NCBI RefSeq assembly: GCF_000382345.1
Contig: NZ_KB908077.1
Location: 62,001 to 126,000, forward strand
From: Massilia niastensis DSM 21313
GTDB lineage: Bacteria > Pseudomonadota > Gammaproteobacteria > Burkholderiales > Burkholderiaceae_D
Length of the DNA: 64,000 nucleotides
Direction of reading: 5' to 3'
The notes under the pieces were generated by a model, which worked only from the letters and a program-made list of their open reading frames with translations, was not told the DNA's origin and did not search any database. Positions 38,708 to 45,576 of the stretch are shown in pieces. Position numbers and translations under genes: made by a program. Numbering within the stretch: position 1 is the first letter of the stretch; each line of letters opens with the position of its first letter.

Positions 38708-40219
38708 CTACATTTTCTTCGCCGCGCAGGTCCTGGCGATGTAGTCGTCATGCGAGGGCATCACGCCCACGCACTTGCCGATCACCTCGCGCACGCTTTC
38801 CATGTACTCGGCGATGTCGCTTTCCGACTGGGTGTCGGCCAGCGGGTGATAGCCGTCGATCGGCATGTTCTGCCCTTCGAACACCTGGATCCAGCCGACT
38901 TCCGAGAACAGCTCGTTGTCGACCCGGACCACGCGCCCGTGCGAGCGGTACATGTCCATCTTGCGGCGCAGCGTATCCGGAATGGCCATGTGGGCGCATT
39001 CCTTCCAGTACTCGGAATCGGTGCGCTGGTTCAGGTGGTAGTGCAGGATGATGAAGTCGCGGATGCGCTCGTACTCGAAGCGCGTCTGGCGGTTGAACTC
39101 GTCCCGGTCGACCGGGCTGAAGCCGCGGTCCGGGAAGAAGTCGACCAGGCGCTGGATCGTCGACTGGATCAGGTGGATGCTGGTCGATTCGATCGGCTCG
39201 AGGAAGCCGCTGGCCAGGCCCACCGCCACCACGTTGCGGTTCCAGGCCAGCTTGCGCATGCCGGTGCGGAACTTGATCAGGCGCGGATCGGCCAGCGCCT
39301 TGCCGTCCAGGTTGGCCAGCAGGGTCGCCGCGGCTTCGTCGTCGCTGATGAAGCGGCTGCAGTAGACGTGGCCGTTGCCGGTGCGGTGCTGCAGCGGGAT
39401 GCGCCACTGCCAGCCCGACTTGTGCGCGGTCGCGCGCGTGTACGGGGTGAGCGCGGCCGCCGACTCGCAGGGCACGGCCAGGGCGCGGTCGGCCGGCAGC
39501 CAGTGGTGCCAGTCCTCGTAGCCCGTTTCCAGGGTCTGCTCGATCAGCAGGCCGCGGAAGCCCGAGCAGTCGATGAACAGCTCCCCTTCCACGCGGGTGC
39601 CGTCTTCCAGCTCCACCGCGTCGACATGGCCGTCCGGCTCGCGCCGGGTCGCGCGCGTGATTTTTCCTTCGATGCGGGTCACGCCGCGCGCCACCGACAG
39701 CTTGCGCAGGTACTTCGCGTACAGGCTGGCGTCGAAATGGTAGGCGTAGGTGATGTCGCCGAGCGGCGAATTCGGCAGGTCGCGGCGCGCCGGCATGAAT
39801 CGGTTGGCCTTGGCCGCCATGCGCGTGATCGAGTATTCCTCGAGCGGCGCGGCCTTGCCCAGGCGGCGCATCTTCTGCCAGTACTGGTCGAAGGGCACCG
39901 TGGCCAGGTCCTGGCCGAGGCGTCCGAAGCCGTGCATGTAGCGGTCGCCCAGCTTGCCCCAGTTGACGAATTCCACGCCCAGCTTGAAGCTGCCCATGGT
40001 CTCGCGCATGAATTCGTTCTCGTCGATCCCGACCACGCGGTTGAAACGCTGGATCATCGGGATCGTGGCTTCGCCGACGCCGACGATGCCGATCTCGTCC
40101 GACTCCACCAGGCGGATGTTGTAGCGGCCATTGAGGACGGTCGACAGCGCCGCCGCGGTCATCCAGCCGGCGGTGCCGCCGCCGACGATGACGATATCCT
40201 TGATTGGTTCGTTCTGCAT
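38708..40219 (-). CDS. Flavin-dependent tryptophan halogenase-like protein
   Basis: The 503-residue product has the FAD-binding GGGTAGW motif (13-19), the halogenase WxWxIP motif (W270, W272, I274, P275) and a Lys at position 79 (GSFKLGVEF), the same number as the catalytic Lys of PrnA. The PIEST segment places Glu344, equivalent to catalytic Glu346. So the known residues for halogenation are present. Homologues lie beside TonB receptors in many sugar-degrading proteobacteria, where their substrate is not known and tryptophan halogenation is unproven. It lies 88 bp downstream of the TonB receptor gene, separated by an intrinsic terminator, and has its own terminator. Confidence 0.9.
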   Translation of the reverse strand: MQNEPIKDIVIVGGGTAGWMTAAALSTVLNGRYNIRLVESDEIGIVGVGEATIPMIQRFNRVVGIDENEFMRETMGSFKLGVEFVNWGKLGDRYMHGFGRLGQDLATVPFDQYWQKMRRLGKAAPLEEYSITRMAAKANRFMPARRDLPNSPLGDITYAYHFDASLYAKYLRKLSVARGVTRIEGKITRATRREPDGHVDAVELEDGTRVEGELFIDCSGFRGLLIEQTLETGYEDWHHWLPADRALAVPCESAAALTPYTRATAHKSGWQWRIPLQHRTGNGHVYCSRFISDDEAAATLLANLDGKALADPRLIKFRTGMRKLAWNRNVVAVGLASGFLEPIESTSIHLIQSTIQRLVDFFPDRGFSPVDRDEFNRQTRFEYERIRDFIILHYHLNQRTDSEYWKECAHMAIPDTLRRKMDMYRSHGRVVRVDNELFSEVGWIQVFEGQNMPIDGYHPLADTQSESDIAEYMESVREVIGKCVGVMPSHDDYIARTCAAKKM

Positions 40220-40251
40220 GTGGTGTCCTGCTGCAATCGATCGCTTGAATG

Positions 40252-40287
40252 AAAAACAACCCCTGGGGCCGAAGCCTTCAGGGGTTG
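40252..40287 (-). terminator. Intrinsic terminator after the TonB receptor gene
   Basis: On the minus strand CAACCCCTG and CAGGGGTTG form a 9-bp stem followed by TTTTT. It would cut or reduce transcription into the halogenase-like gene. Confidence 0.85.
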
Positions 40288-40307
40288 CATTGTAGTCCCA
40301 ACCGAAA

Positions 40308-43196
40308 TTAGAACTTGTAGTTCACGCCGAAGTGGTAGGTACGGCCATAGTCGACGCGGTTGGTCGGATTTTCCGGATCCGAGGTGTACTCCAGGAACGG
40401 TGCGTTGTTCCAGTTCTGGGCCTGGACGTAGAGGCTTGCGCCCTTCAGCCAGCCGGTCTGGAACTCGTACGATGCCTGCAGGTCGACGATGGTCTCACCC
40501 TTGATGAAGGTGAGCTGCGCGTTGTCCTGGTAGTCCGACACCTGGCCCAGGAAGTTCGAACGCTTGCGCGCCGCCGCGGCGACCTGGAAGCCGTTCTTCT
40601 CGTAGTACAGGCGCAGGTTGGTCACCTTGCGCGACAGGCCCGGCAGCGGAATGCTGACCATGTCGCCGTTCACGTTCTCGAAGCCGATCTCCGGCAGGTC
40701 GATGCCGCTGCGGGTATCCGAGTGGTTGACCGCGATGCCGAAACCGTCCAGGTACTTGGTGATCAGCTCGAACGGCACGTTCACGGCCAGTTCGTAGCCG
40801 TAGATGTTGCCGCCGTCGCCGTTCATCGGCTGGGTCATCAGGCCCATGGTCGAACCGGCGAACGGGCCGCCCACCGGCAGCGGGGTGGTCGGGGTGAGGT
40901 ACGGCGCGAAGTCGAACGCACGCGGTGCACGGTAGATGTAGGTGTCGAGCTTCTTGTAGAAGCCGGCCACGCTGACATAGCCCTTCTTGCCGAAGTACTT
41001 CTCGTACGACAGGTCGAGCTGCTTGGCGCGGAACGGCTTCAGCTGCGGGTTGCCGCCGCTGCCGTTCAGGATCTGGAACGGGCCGGTGGTCGACAGCGCG
41101 AAGTTCTGGCCGGCGCGCAGGTCGTCCAGGTTGGCGCGCGAGACCACCTTGGCCAGGCCGAAGCGCAGCACCTGGTCGTTCTTCAGGTCGAACGACAGGT
41201 TCATGCTCGGCAGGACATCCCAGTACTTGTCGGTTTCGGTGACGCGCTGCGCCGGGCAGCTCACGGTGGTGTTACCCACGCAACGGGCGCGGTCGACCGC
41301 GTAGCCGCCGCCGGTCTGCTCGGTGTGGATCGCCTGCACGCCGACGTTGCCGCGGTAGTCCAGGCCGAACAGCTGGCCCTCGACGTCGGCCTTGAAGTAG
41401 CCGGTCGAGATGCGTTCCTTCACATCCCAGTACTTGTTGTAGATGTCGGCGTCGACCTTGCCGGCCAGCTCATAGACGGTGCCGAGCGAGCCGCGCGGAT
41501 CCCACGAGGCGACCATGATGCCCGAGCCGCCCGCCATCGCGGTCTCGGTGCCCGGCATCGCGGCGGCGCCGTACGGATCGCCGCCCTTGATCAGCAGGCG
41601 GCCTTCGTCGCCCACGCGCGACTTGTCGCGTGCGGTGTGGTTGAAGCCGTAGGTGGTGGCCACGATCGGGCCCCACTCGACATCGCGCTTGGCGCTCAGG
41701 CGCACGGCCTTGACTTCGTCTTCCACGTACGGCATCGCCAGGTAACCGGCCTGCGGCGAGCTGGTGCCGCCCGACCAGCCCATCACGTCGGTCAGGCGCG
41801 CGACGCTGCGGTCGGCGTAGTTCATGCCTGGGGTGTAGCGCACGTCGGTGAAGTTGGCGCCGTTGAAGCCGCTGAAGCTGATGGTGTCCTTGGCGGCGTT
41901 GCCCGGGATGCCGGCGTAGGTTTCGTAGCGCGAAGCCTGCTTGGTGGCCTTCGACCAGGTCAGGTCGGCCGCGGTGGTCCAGTCGCCGACTTTCAGTTCG
42001 TTGTTCCAGCCGACGGTCTTGAGGTCGTCTTCCGCGCCTTCGTAGTGGTTACGCACCACGCCGACCCAGTTGGTGATGGTGCCGCTGGTGGCCACGCCGT
42101 TGTTGATCACGGCATTGGTCAGGATGCCGTTCGGGTCGTAGGTGCCGGCGCTGTTGCCGCCGACCGCGCCTTCGAGGCCGGTCTTCTTCAGGCCGGTTTC
42201 GCCGGCCGAGTAGAACAGGTCGACGGTCGACTTGAAGTTGCGGTTCGGACGGAACTGCAGCGAGGCGAAGGCGCCGTCGCGTTCATGGCTGTTGACTTCG
42301 GTGTCGAAGCCGAAGCCGCCCGGGGCCTTGGCGGTGCCGGCCGGGTTGGCCGCGGTCGGATACGGGATGTCCGCAACCCAGCCGCCCCACGAGTTGAACT
42401 TCGATTGCGCGCCGCCGGTTTCCTCGTAGCTGGTCAGGCCGACCGCCACGCCGATGGTGCGGTTCGCGAACTGGTCGATGTACGACAGCGAGAAGCGCTT
42501 GCCGTCGCCTTCCGGCAGGCCGTCGCGCTGCTTCACGCCCAGGCGGGTCTTCTTGTAGTTGACGGCCACGACGCGCTTGCTGAAGTCCAGCGGCTGGACG
42601 GTGCGCAGGTCGATGGTCGACGCCAGGCCCTGGCCGACGACGCTCGCGTCCGGGGTCTTGTAGATCACGATGGAACCCATCAGTTCGGCCGGGAACAGGT
42701 CGAACTCCGGCGAACGGGCGTTGCCGGTCGAGGCCATTTCACGGCCGTTCAGCAGGGTGCCGTTGAAGCTCGGCGACAGGCCGCGCACCGAGATCTCGGC
42801 CGCCTTGCCCGAGCTGCGGCCGCGCTGGGCCGACACGCCCGGCAGGCGCGAGATCGACTCGGCGACGCTCTGGTCCGGCAGTTTGCCGATGTCTTCGGCC
42901 GAGATGGCTTCGACGATCGAGCTCGAATTCTTCTTGATGGAGATCGCCGCCTCGATACCCTGGCGGATACCGGTCACTTTCACGGTCGACACGCCGGTCG
43001 CCATCGGTTCGGTGGCCGTCGCCTGGTCGGCCACCGGAACGGCGGCCGCTTCGGTGTTGGTGGTGCCGGTGGTTTCTTGTGCGTACACGCTGCCCGCGAG
43101 TGCGGACAGGAATACGACACAGCCCGCGGCTACCGGGCTGAGCTGGAATGCGGAGCGGACCGGGGTACCGGCGCGCTTGGTTGCGAAAATTTTCAT
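40308..43196 (-). CDS. TonB-dependent outer-membrane receptor (probable maltodextrin receptor)
   Basis: The 962-residue product has a signal peptide (VVFLSALAGSVYA), a plug domain (about 60-190; SAEDIGKLPDQSVAESISRLPGVS, VRGLSPSFNGTLLNGREM) and a 22-strand barrel ending in the outer-membrane signature HFGVNYKF with C-terminal Phe. The IEAAISIKKNSSSIVEAISAED region is typical of carbohydrate-type TonB receptors found next to tryptophan-halogenase-like proteins. The alpha-glucan enzymes across the divergent promoter suggest maltodextrin as ligand. The ATG at 43196 has AGGGG just upstream. Two palindromic operators lie 200-245 bp upstream. Confidence 0.92.
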   Translation of the reverse strand: MKIFATKRAGTPVRSAFQLSPVAAGCVVFLSALAGSVYAQETTGTTNTEAAAVPVADQATATEPMATGVSTVKVTGIRQGIEAAISIKKNSSSIVEAISAEDIGKLPDQSVAESISRLPGVSAQRGRSSGKAAEISVRGLSPSFNGTLLNGREMASTGNARSPEFDLFPAELMGSIVIYKTPDASVVGQGLASTIDLRTVQPLDFSKRVVAVNYKKTRLGVKQRDGLPEGDGKRFSLSYIDQFANRTIGVAVGLTSYEETGGAQSKFNSWGGWVADIPYPTAANPAGTAKAPGGFGFDTEVNSHERDGAFASLQFRPNRNFKSTVDLFYSAGETGLKKTGLEGAVGGNSAGTYDPNGILTNAVINNGVATSGTITNWVGVVRNHYEGAEDDLKTVGWNNELKVGDWTTAADLTWSKATKQASRYETYAGIPGNAAKDTISFSGFNGANFTDVRYTPGMNYADRSVARLTDVMGWSGGTSSPQAGYLAMPYVEDEVKAVRLSAKRDVEWGPIVATTYGFNHTARDKSRVGDEGRLLIKGGDPYGAAAMPGTETAMAGGSGIMVASWDPRGSLGTVYELAGKVDADIYNKYWDVKERISTGYFKADVEGQLFGLDYRGNVGVQAIHTEQTGGGYAVDRARCVGNTTVSCPAQRVTETDKYWDVLPSMNLSFDLKNDQVLRFGLAKVVSRANLDDLRAGQNFALSTTGPFQILNGSGGNPQLKPFRAKQLDLSYEKYFGKKGYVSVAGFYKKLDTYIYRAPRAFDFAPYLTPTTPLPVGGPFAGSTMGLMTQPMNGDGGNIYGYELAVNVPFELITKYLDGFGIAVNHSDTRSGIDLPEIGFENVNGDMVSIPLPGLSRKVTNLRLYYEKNGFQVAAAARKRSNFLGQVSDYQDNAQLTFIKGETIVDLQASYEFQTGWLKGASLYVQAQNWNNAPFLEYTSDPENPTNRVDYGRTYHFGVNYKF

Positions 43197-43295
43197 TGTC
43201 CCCTCACTGATCAGACCAATTGTTTTTCCCGAAACTACAGCGCGACCCAGCAGCACGGCAGCCCGAGAAAACGGCTTTAGCGTTCTGCCAAGGAT

Positions 43296-43323
43296 TCTGT
43301 ATTAAAACTAGATGCACTGTCAA
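43296..43323 (-). promoter_or_regulatory. Probable promoter of the TonB receptor gene
   Basis: On the minus strand a perfect TTGACA (43323-43318) is followed after 16 bp by TACAGA (43301-43296). The -10 match is modest, which fits a regulated promoter. The leader would be about 95 nt. Confidence 0.5.
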
Positions 43324-43393
43324 CGGGAGTTCCTTGTCGCAAGAATAATGGCATGTTTTTCCCCGATTCGCCCGAAAATACGCCACTTCACGT

Positions 43394-43408
43394 TGTATTT
43401 GGGCTACA
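43394..43408. promoter_or_regulatory. Putative TGTAGT-N3-ACTACA operator (second TonB-side site)
   Basis: TGTATT-TGG-GCTACA matches 10 of 12 palindrome positions. Its centre is 32 bp, about three helical turns, from the perfect site at 43426-43440, so two bound dimers would lie on the same DNA face. Confidence 0.6.
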
Positions 43409-43425
43409 TGACGACATACAGGGTC

Positions 43426-43440
43426 TGTAGTCGCACTACA
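43426..43440. promoter_or_regulatory. Perfect TGTAGT-N3-ACTACA operator
   Basis: TGTAGT-CGC-ACTACA is a perfect 6-3-6 inverted repeat in the 523-bp region between the divergent TonB receptor and cyclomaltodextrinase genes. It is the best copy of a palindrome repeated at five places in the maltodextrin island. Confidence 0.75.
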
Positions 43441-43470
43441 TCTGCACTATTTTGTGGCCTCATTCCCATC

Positions 43471-43491
43471 CATGCACCAGGATGGTGCATG
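43471..43491. promoter_or_regulatory. Perfect 9-3-9 palindrome in the TonB/cyclomaltodextrinase regulatory region
   Basis: CATGCACCA-GGA-TGGTGCATG is an exact inverted repeat without a T-tract, so a protein-binding site is likelier than a terminator. It is unrelated in sequence to the TGTAGT family. Confidence 0.5.
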
Positions 43492-43585
43492 CGAAGGAGG
43501 GGGAATAATGAAATTGTCGGATACGCGGCAGCGATAACATAATCTTGTCGTACGCAAACATGTACTTTGACTAGATTTTTGCCGT

Positions 43586-43615
43586 TTGAACACGATGCCA
43601 TTTCTATAGTATTCT
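43586..43615 (+). promoter_or_regulatory. Possible promoter of the cyclomaltodextrinase operon
   Basis: TTGAAC (43586-43591) and TATTCT (43610-43615) are 18 bp apart. An alternative -10, TATAGT at 43605-43610, has no matching -35. A TGTAGT-type palindrome lies about 57 bp downstream of the -10. Confidence 0.4.
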
Positions 43616-43671
43616 CGCTGCAACACAACAACGAACGGCTTTCTGTACCGCATCCTCATGTGCGCAAAACC

Positions 43672-43686
43672 TGTAGTCTGACTACG
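43672..43686. promoter_or_regulatory. Putative TGTAGT-N3-ACTACA operator in the cyclomaltodextrinase leader
   Basis: TGTAGT-CTG-ACTACG matches 11 of 12 palindrome positions. It lies 34 bp before the ATG at 43720, downstream of the probable promoter, a roadblock position. Confidence 0.65.
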
Positions 43687-43719
43687 CGCAGAGGTGGCCG
43701 GCGACGGAGCCCATCCATC

Positions 43720-45576
43720 ATGAGACACCTCCTCGCCAGCATCGTCCTGGGCGGCGCTTCGCTCGCCGCCTGGGCCCAGTCCCCCGCCATCGCCCACATG
43801 GAGCCGCCGTTCTGGTGGGCCGGCATGCAGGACAAGGGCTTGCAGCTGATGGTCCACGGCGAGCGCATCGCCGAGCTGGAACCGCAACTGGCCTATCCGG
43901 GCGTGCGCATCGCCAGGGTGACCCGGGTGCCGAACCGGAACTACCTGTTCATCGACCTGGTGGTCGGCGAGGACGCCCGTCCCGGCAGCTTCGACATCGT
44001 GTTCCAGGGCGCGGGCCGCAGCGCCAGCCATCCCTACCGCCTGCTGGCGCGCGAGCCGGGATCGAAGATGCGCCAGGGCTTCGGCAGCAAGGATGCGATC
44101 TACCAGATCATGCCGGACCGCTTCGCCAACGGCGACCCGTCGAACGACAGCGCTCCCGGCATGCTGGAACAGGCCGAGCGCAGGAATGGCACCGGGCGCC
44201 ACGGCGGCGACATCCAGGGCGTGATCGACCGCCTCGACTACATCGCGGGCCTGGGCTTCACCCAGCTGTGGCCGACGCCGCTGGTCGAGAACGACATGCC
44301 GGCCTACTCCTACCATGGCTACGCCGCCACCGACCACTATCGTGTCGATGCGCGCTACGGCAGCAACGAGGACTTCCGGCGCCTGTCGCAGGAAGCGAAG
44401 AAGCGCGGGATCGGCATCATCCAGGACGTGGTGCTGTCGCACATCGGCAGCAGCCACTGGTGGATGAAGGACTTGCCGACCCCGGACTGGGTCAACTACG
44501 GCAAGTTCGTCCCGACCCACCACCACCGCACCGCGGTGCAGGACCCCTACGCTGCCAGGGAAGACAGCGACAACTTCACGCGCGGCTGGTTCGTCGAGAG
44601 CATGCCCGACCTGAACCAGAGCAATCCGCTGGTGGCCAACTACCTCATCCAGAACAACATCTGGTGGATCGAGTACGCCGGCCTGTCGGGCCTGCGCATC
44701 GACACCTTCGGCTATTCGGACAGCGCCTTCCTGTCCGAATACACCAGGCGCCTGATGGAGGAGTATCCGAACCTGAACATGGTGGGCGAGGAATGGAGCA
44801 CGCGCCCGCCGGTGGTGGCGCGCTGGCAGCGCGGCAAGGCCAACTTCGACGGCTACCGCGCCTCGACCCCGAGCCTGATGGATTTCCCCGTCGCCGAGGC
44901 GATGCGCACCGCGCTCGCCGACAAGGACGGGAAGGCCGGCTTCAACGATGTCTACGAGACCCTGTCGCTCGACTACCTGTATCCCGAGCCGGGCAACCTG
45001 GTCCTGTTCTCGGGCAATCACGACATGTCGCGCATCTACAGCACCGTCGGCGAGGATCTGGACAAATACAAGATGGACATCGTGTTCATCATGACGATGC
45101 CGCGCATTCCGCAGTTCTATGTCGGCGACGAGATCCTGATGACCAGCGCCACGAAGGAACGCGACGACAAGAGCTACCGCCAGGACTTCCCGGGCGGCTG
45201 GGCCGGCGACAAGGTCGACGCCTTCGCCGGCAAGGGCCTGAGCGCGCGCCAGCGCGACGCCCAGGACTTCGTGCGCAAGCTGGTCAACTGGCGCAAGGGC
45301 CAGCCGGTCATCCACCACGGGAAGATGATGCACTACGGCCCGCGCGACAACACCTATGTCTATTTCCGCCATGACGGCGCGAAGAAGGTGCTGGTCGCCT
45401 TCAACAACAATCCGAAGGAGATGGCGCTCGACGTGGCGCGCTTCCACGAGATGCTGGCCGGCGTCGCCTCCGGCACGGACGTCCTGAGCGGCAAGACCTT
45501 CGACCTGCGCAGCCGGCTGGTGCTGCCGGCGCGTTCGGCCGTCCTCCTGGAACTGGCGCCGGCGGGGGCCCGATGA
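43720..45576 (+). CDS. Cyclomaltodextrinase/neopullulanase-type GH13 enzyme, secreted
   Basis: The 618-residue enzyme has a signal peptide (LLASIVLGGASLAAWA), an N-terminal beta domain of the cyclomaltodextrinase type (about 20-125; PPFWWAGMQDKGLQLMVHG) and a GH13 barrel (KDAIYQIMPDRFANGDPSND). The catalytic regions are QDVVLSHIG (about 236), GLRIDTFGY (nucleophile Asp, about 328), MVGEEWS (Glu, about 357) and SGNHDMSR (Asp, about 433). The family opens cyclodextrins and cuts pullulan and maltodextrins (SusA-like). ATG 43720 opens the signal peptide; an upstream in-frame start would cover the operator. The stop overlaps the start of the next glycosidase by 4 bp. Confidence 0.9.
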   Translation: MRHLLASIVLGGASLAAWAQSPAIAHMEPPFWWAGMQDKGLQLMVHGERIAELEPQLAYPGVRIARVTRVPNRNYLFIDLVVGEDARPGSFDIVFQGAGRSASHPYRLLAREPGSKMRQGFGSKDAIYQIMPDRFANGDPSNDSAPGMLEQAERRNGTGRHGGDIQGVIDRLDYIAGLGFTQLWPTPLVENDMPAYSYHGYAATDHYRVDARYGSNEDFRRLSQEAKKRGIGIIQDVVLSHIGSSHWWMKDLPTPDWVNYGKFVPTHHHRTAVQDPYAAREDSDNFTRGWFVESMPDLNQSNPLVANYLIQNNIWWIEYAGLSGLRIDTFGYSDSAFLSEYTRRLMEEYPNLNMVGEEWSTRPPVVARWQRGKANFDGYRASTPSLMDFPVAEAMRTALADKDGKAGFNDVYETLSLDYLYPEPGNLVLFSGNHDMSRIYSTVGEDLDKYKMDIVFIMTMPRIPQFYVGDEILMTSATKERDDKSYRQDFPGGWAGDKVDAFAGKGLSARQRDAQDFVRKLVNWRKGQPVIHHGKMMHYGPRDNTYVYFRHDGAKKVLVAFNNNPKEMALDVARFHEMLAGVASGTDVLSGKTFDLRSRLVLPARSAVLLELAPAGAR

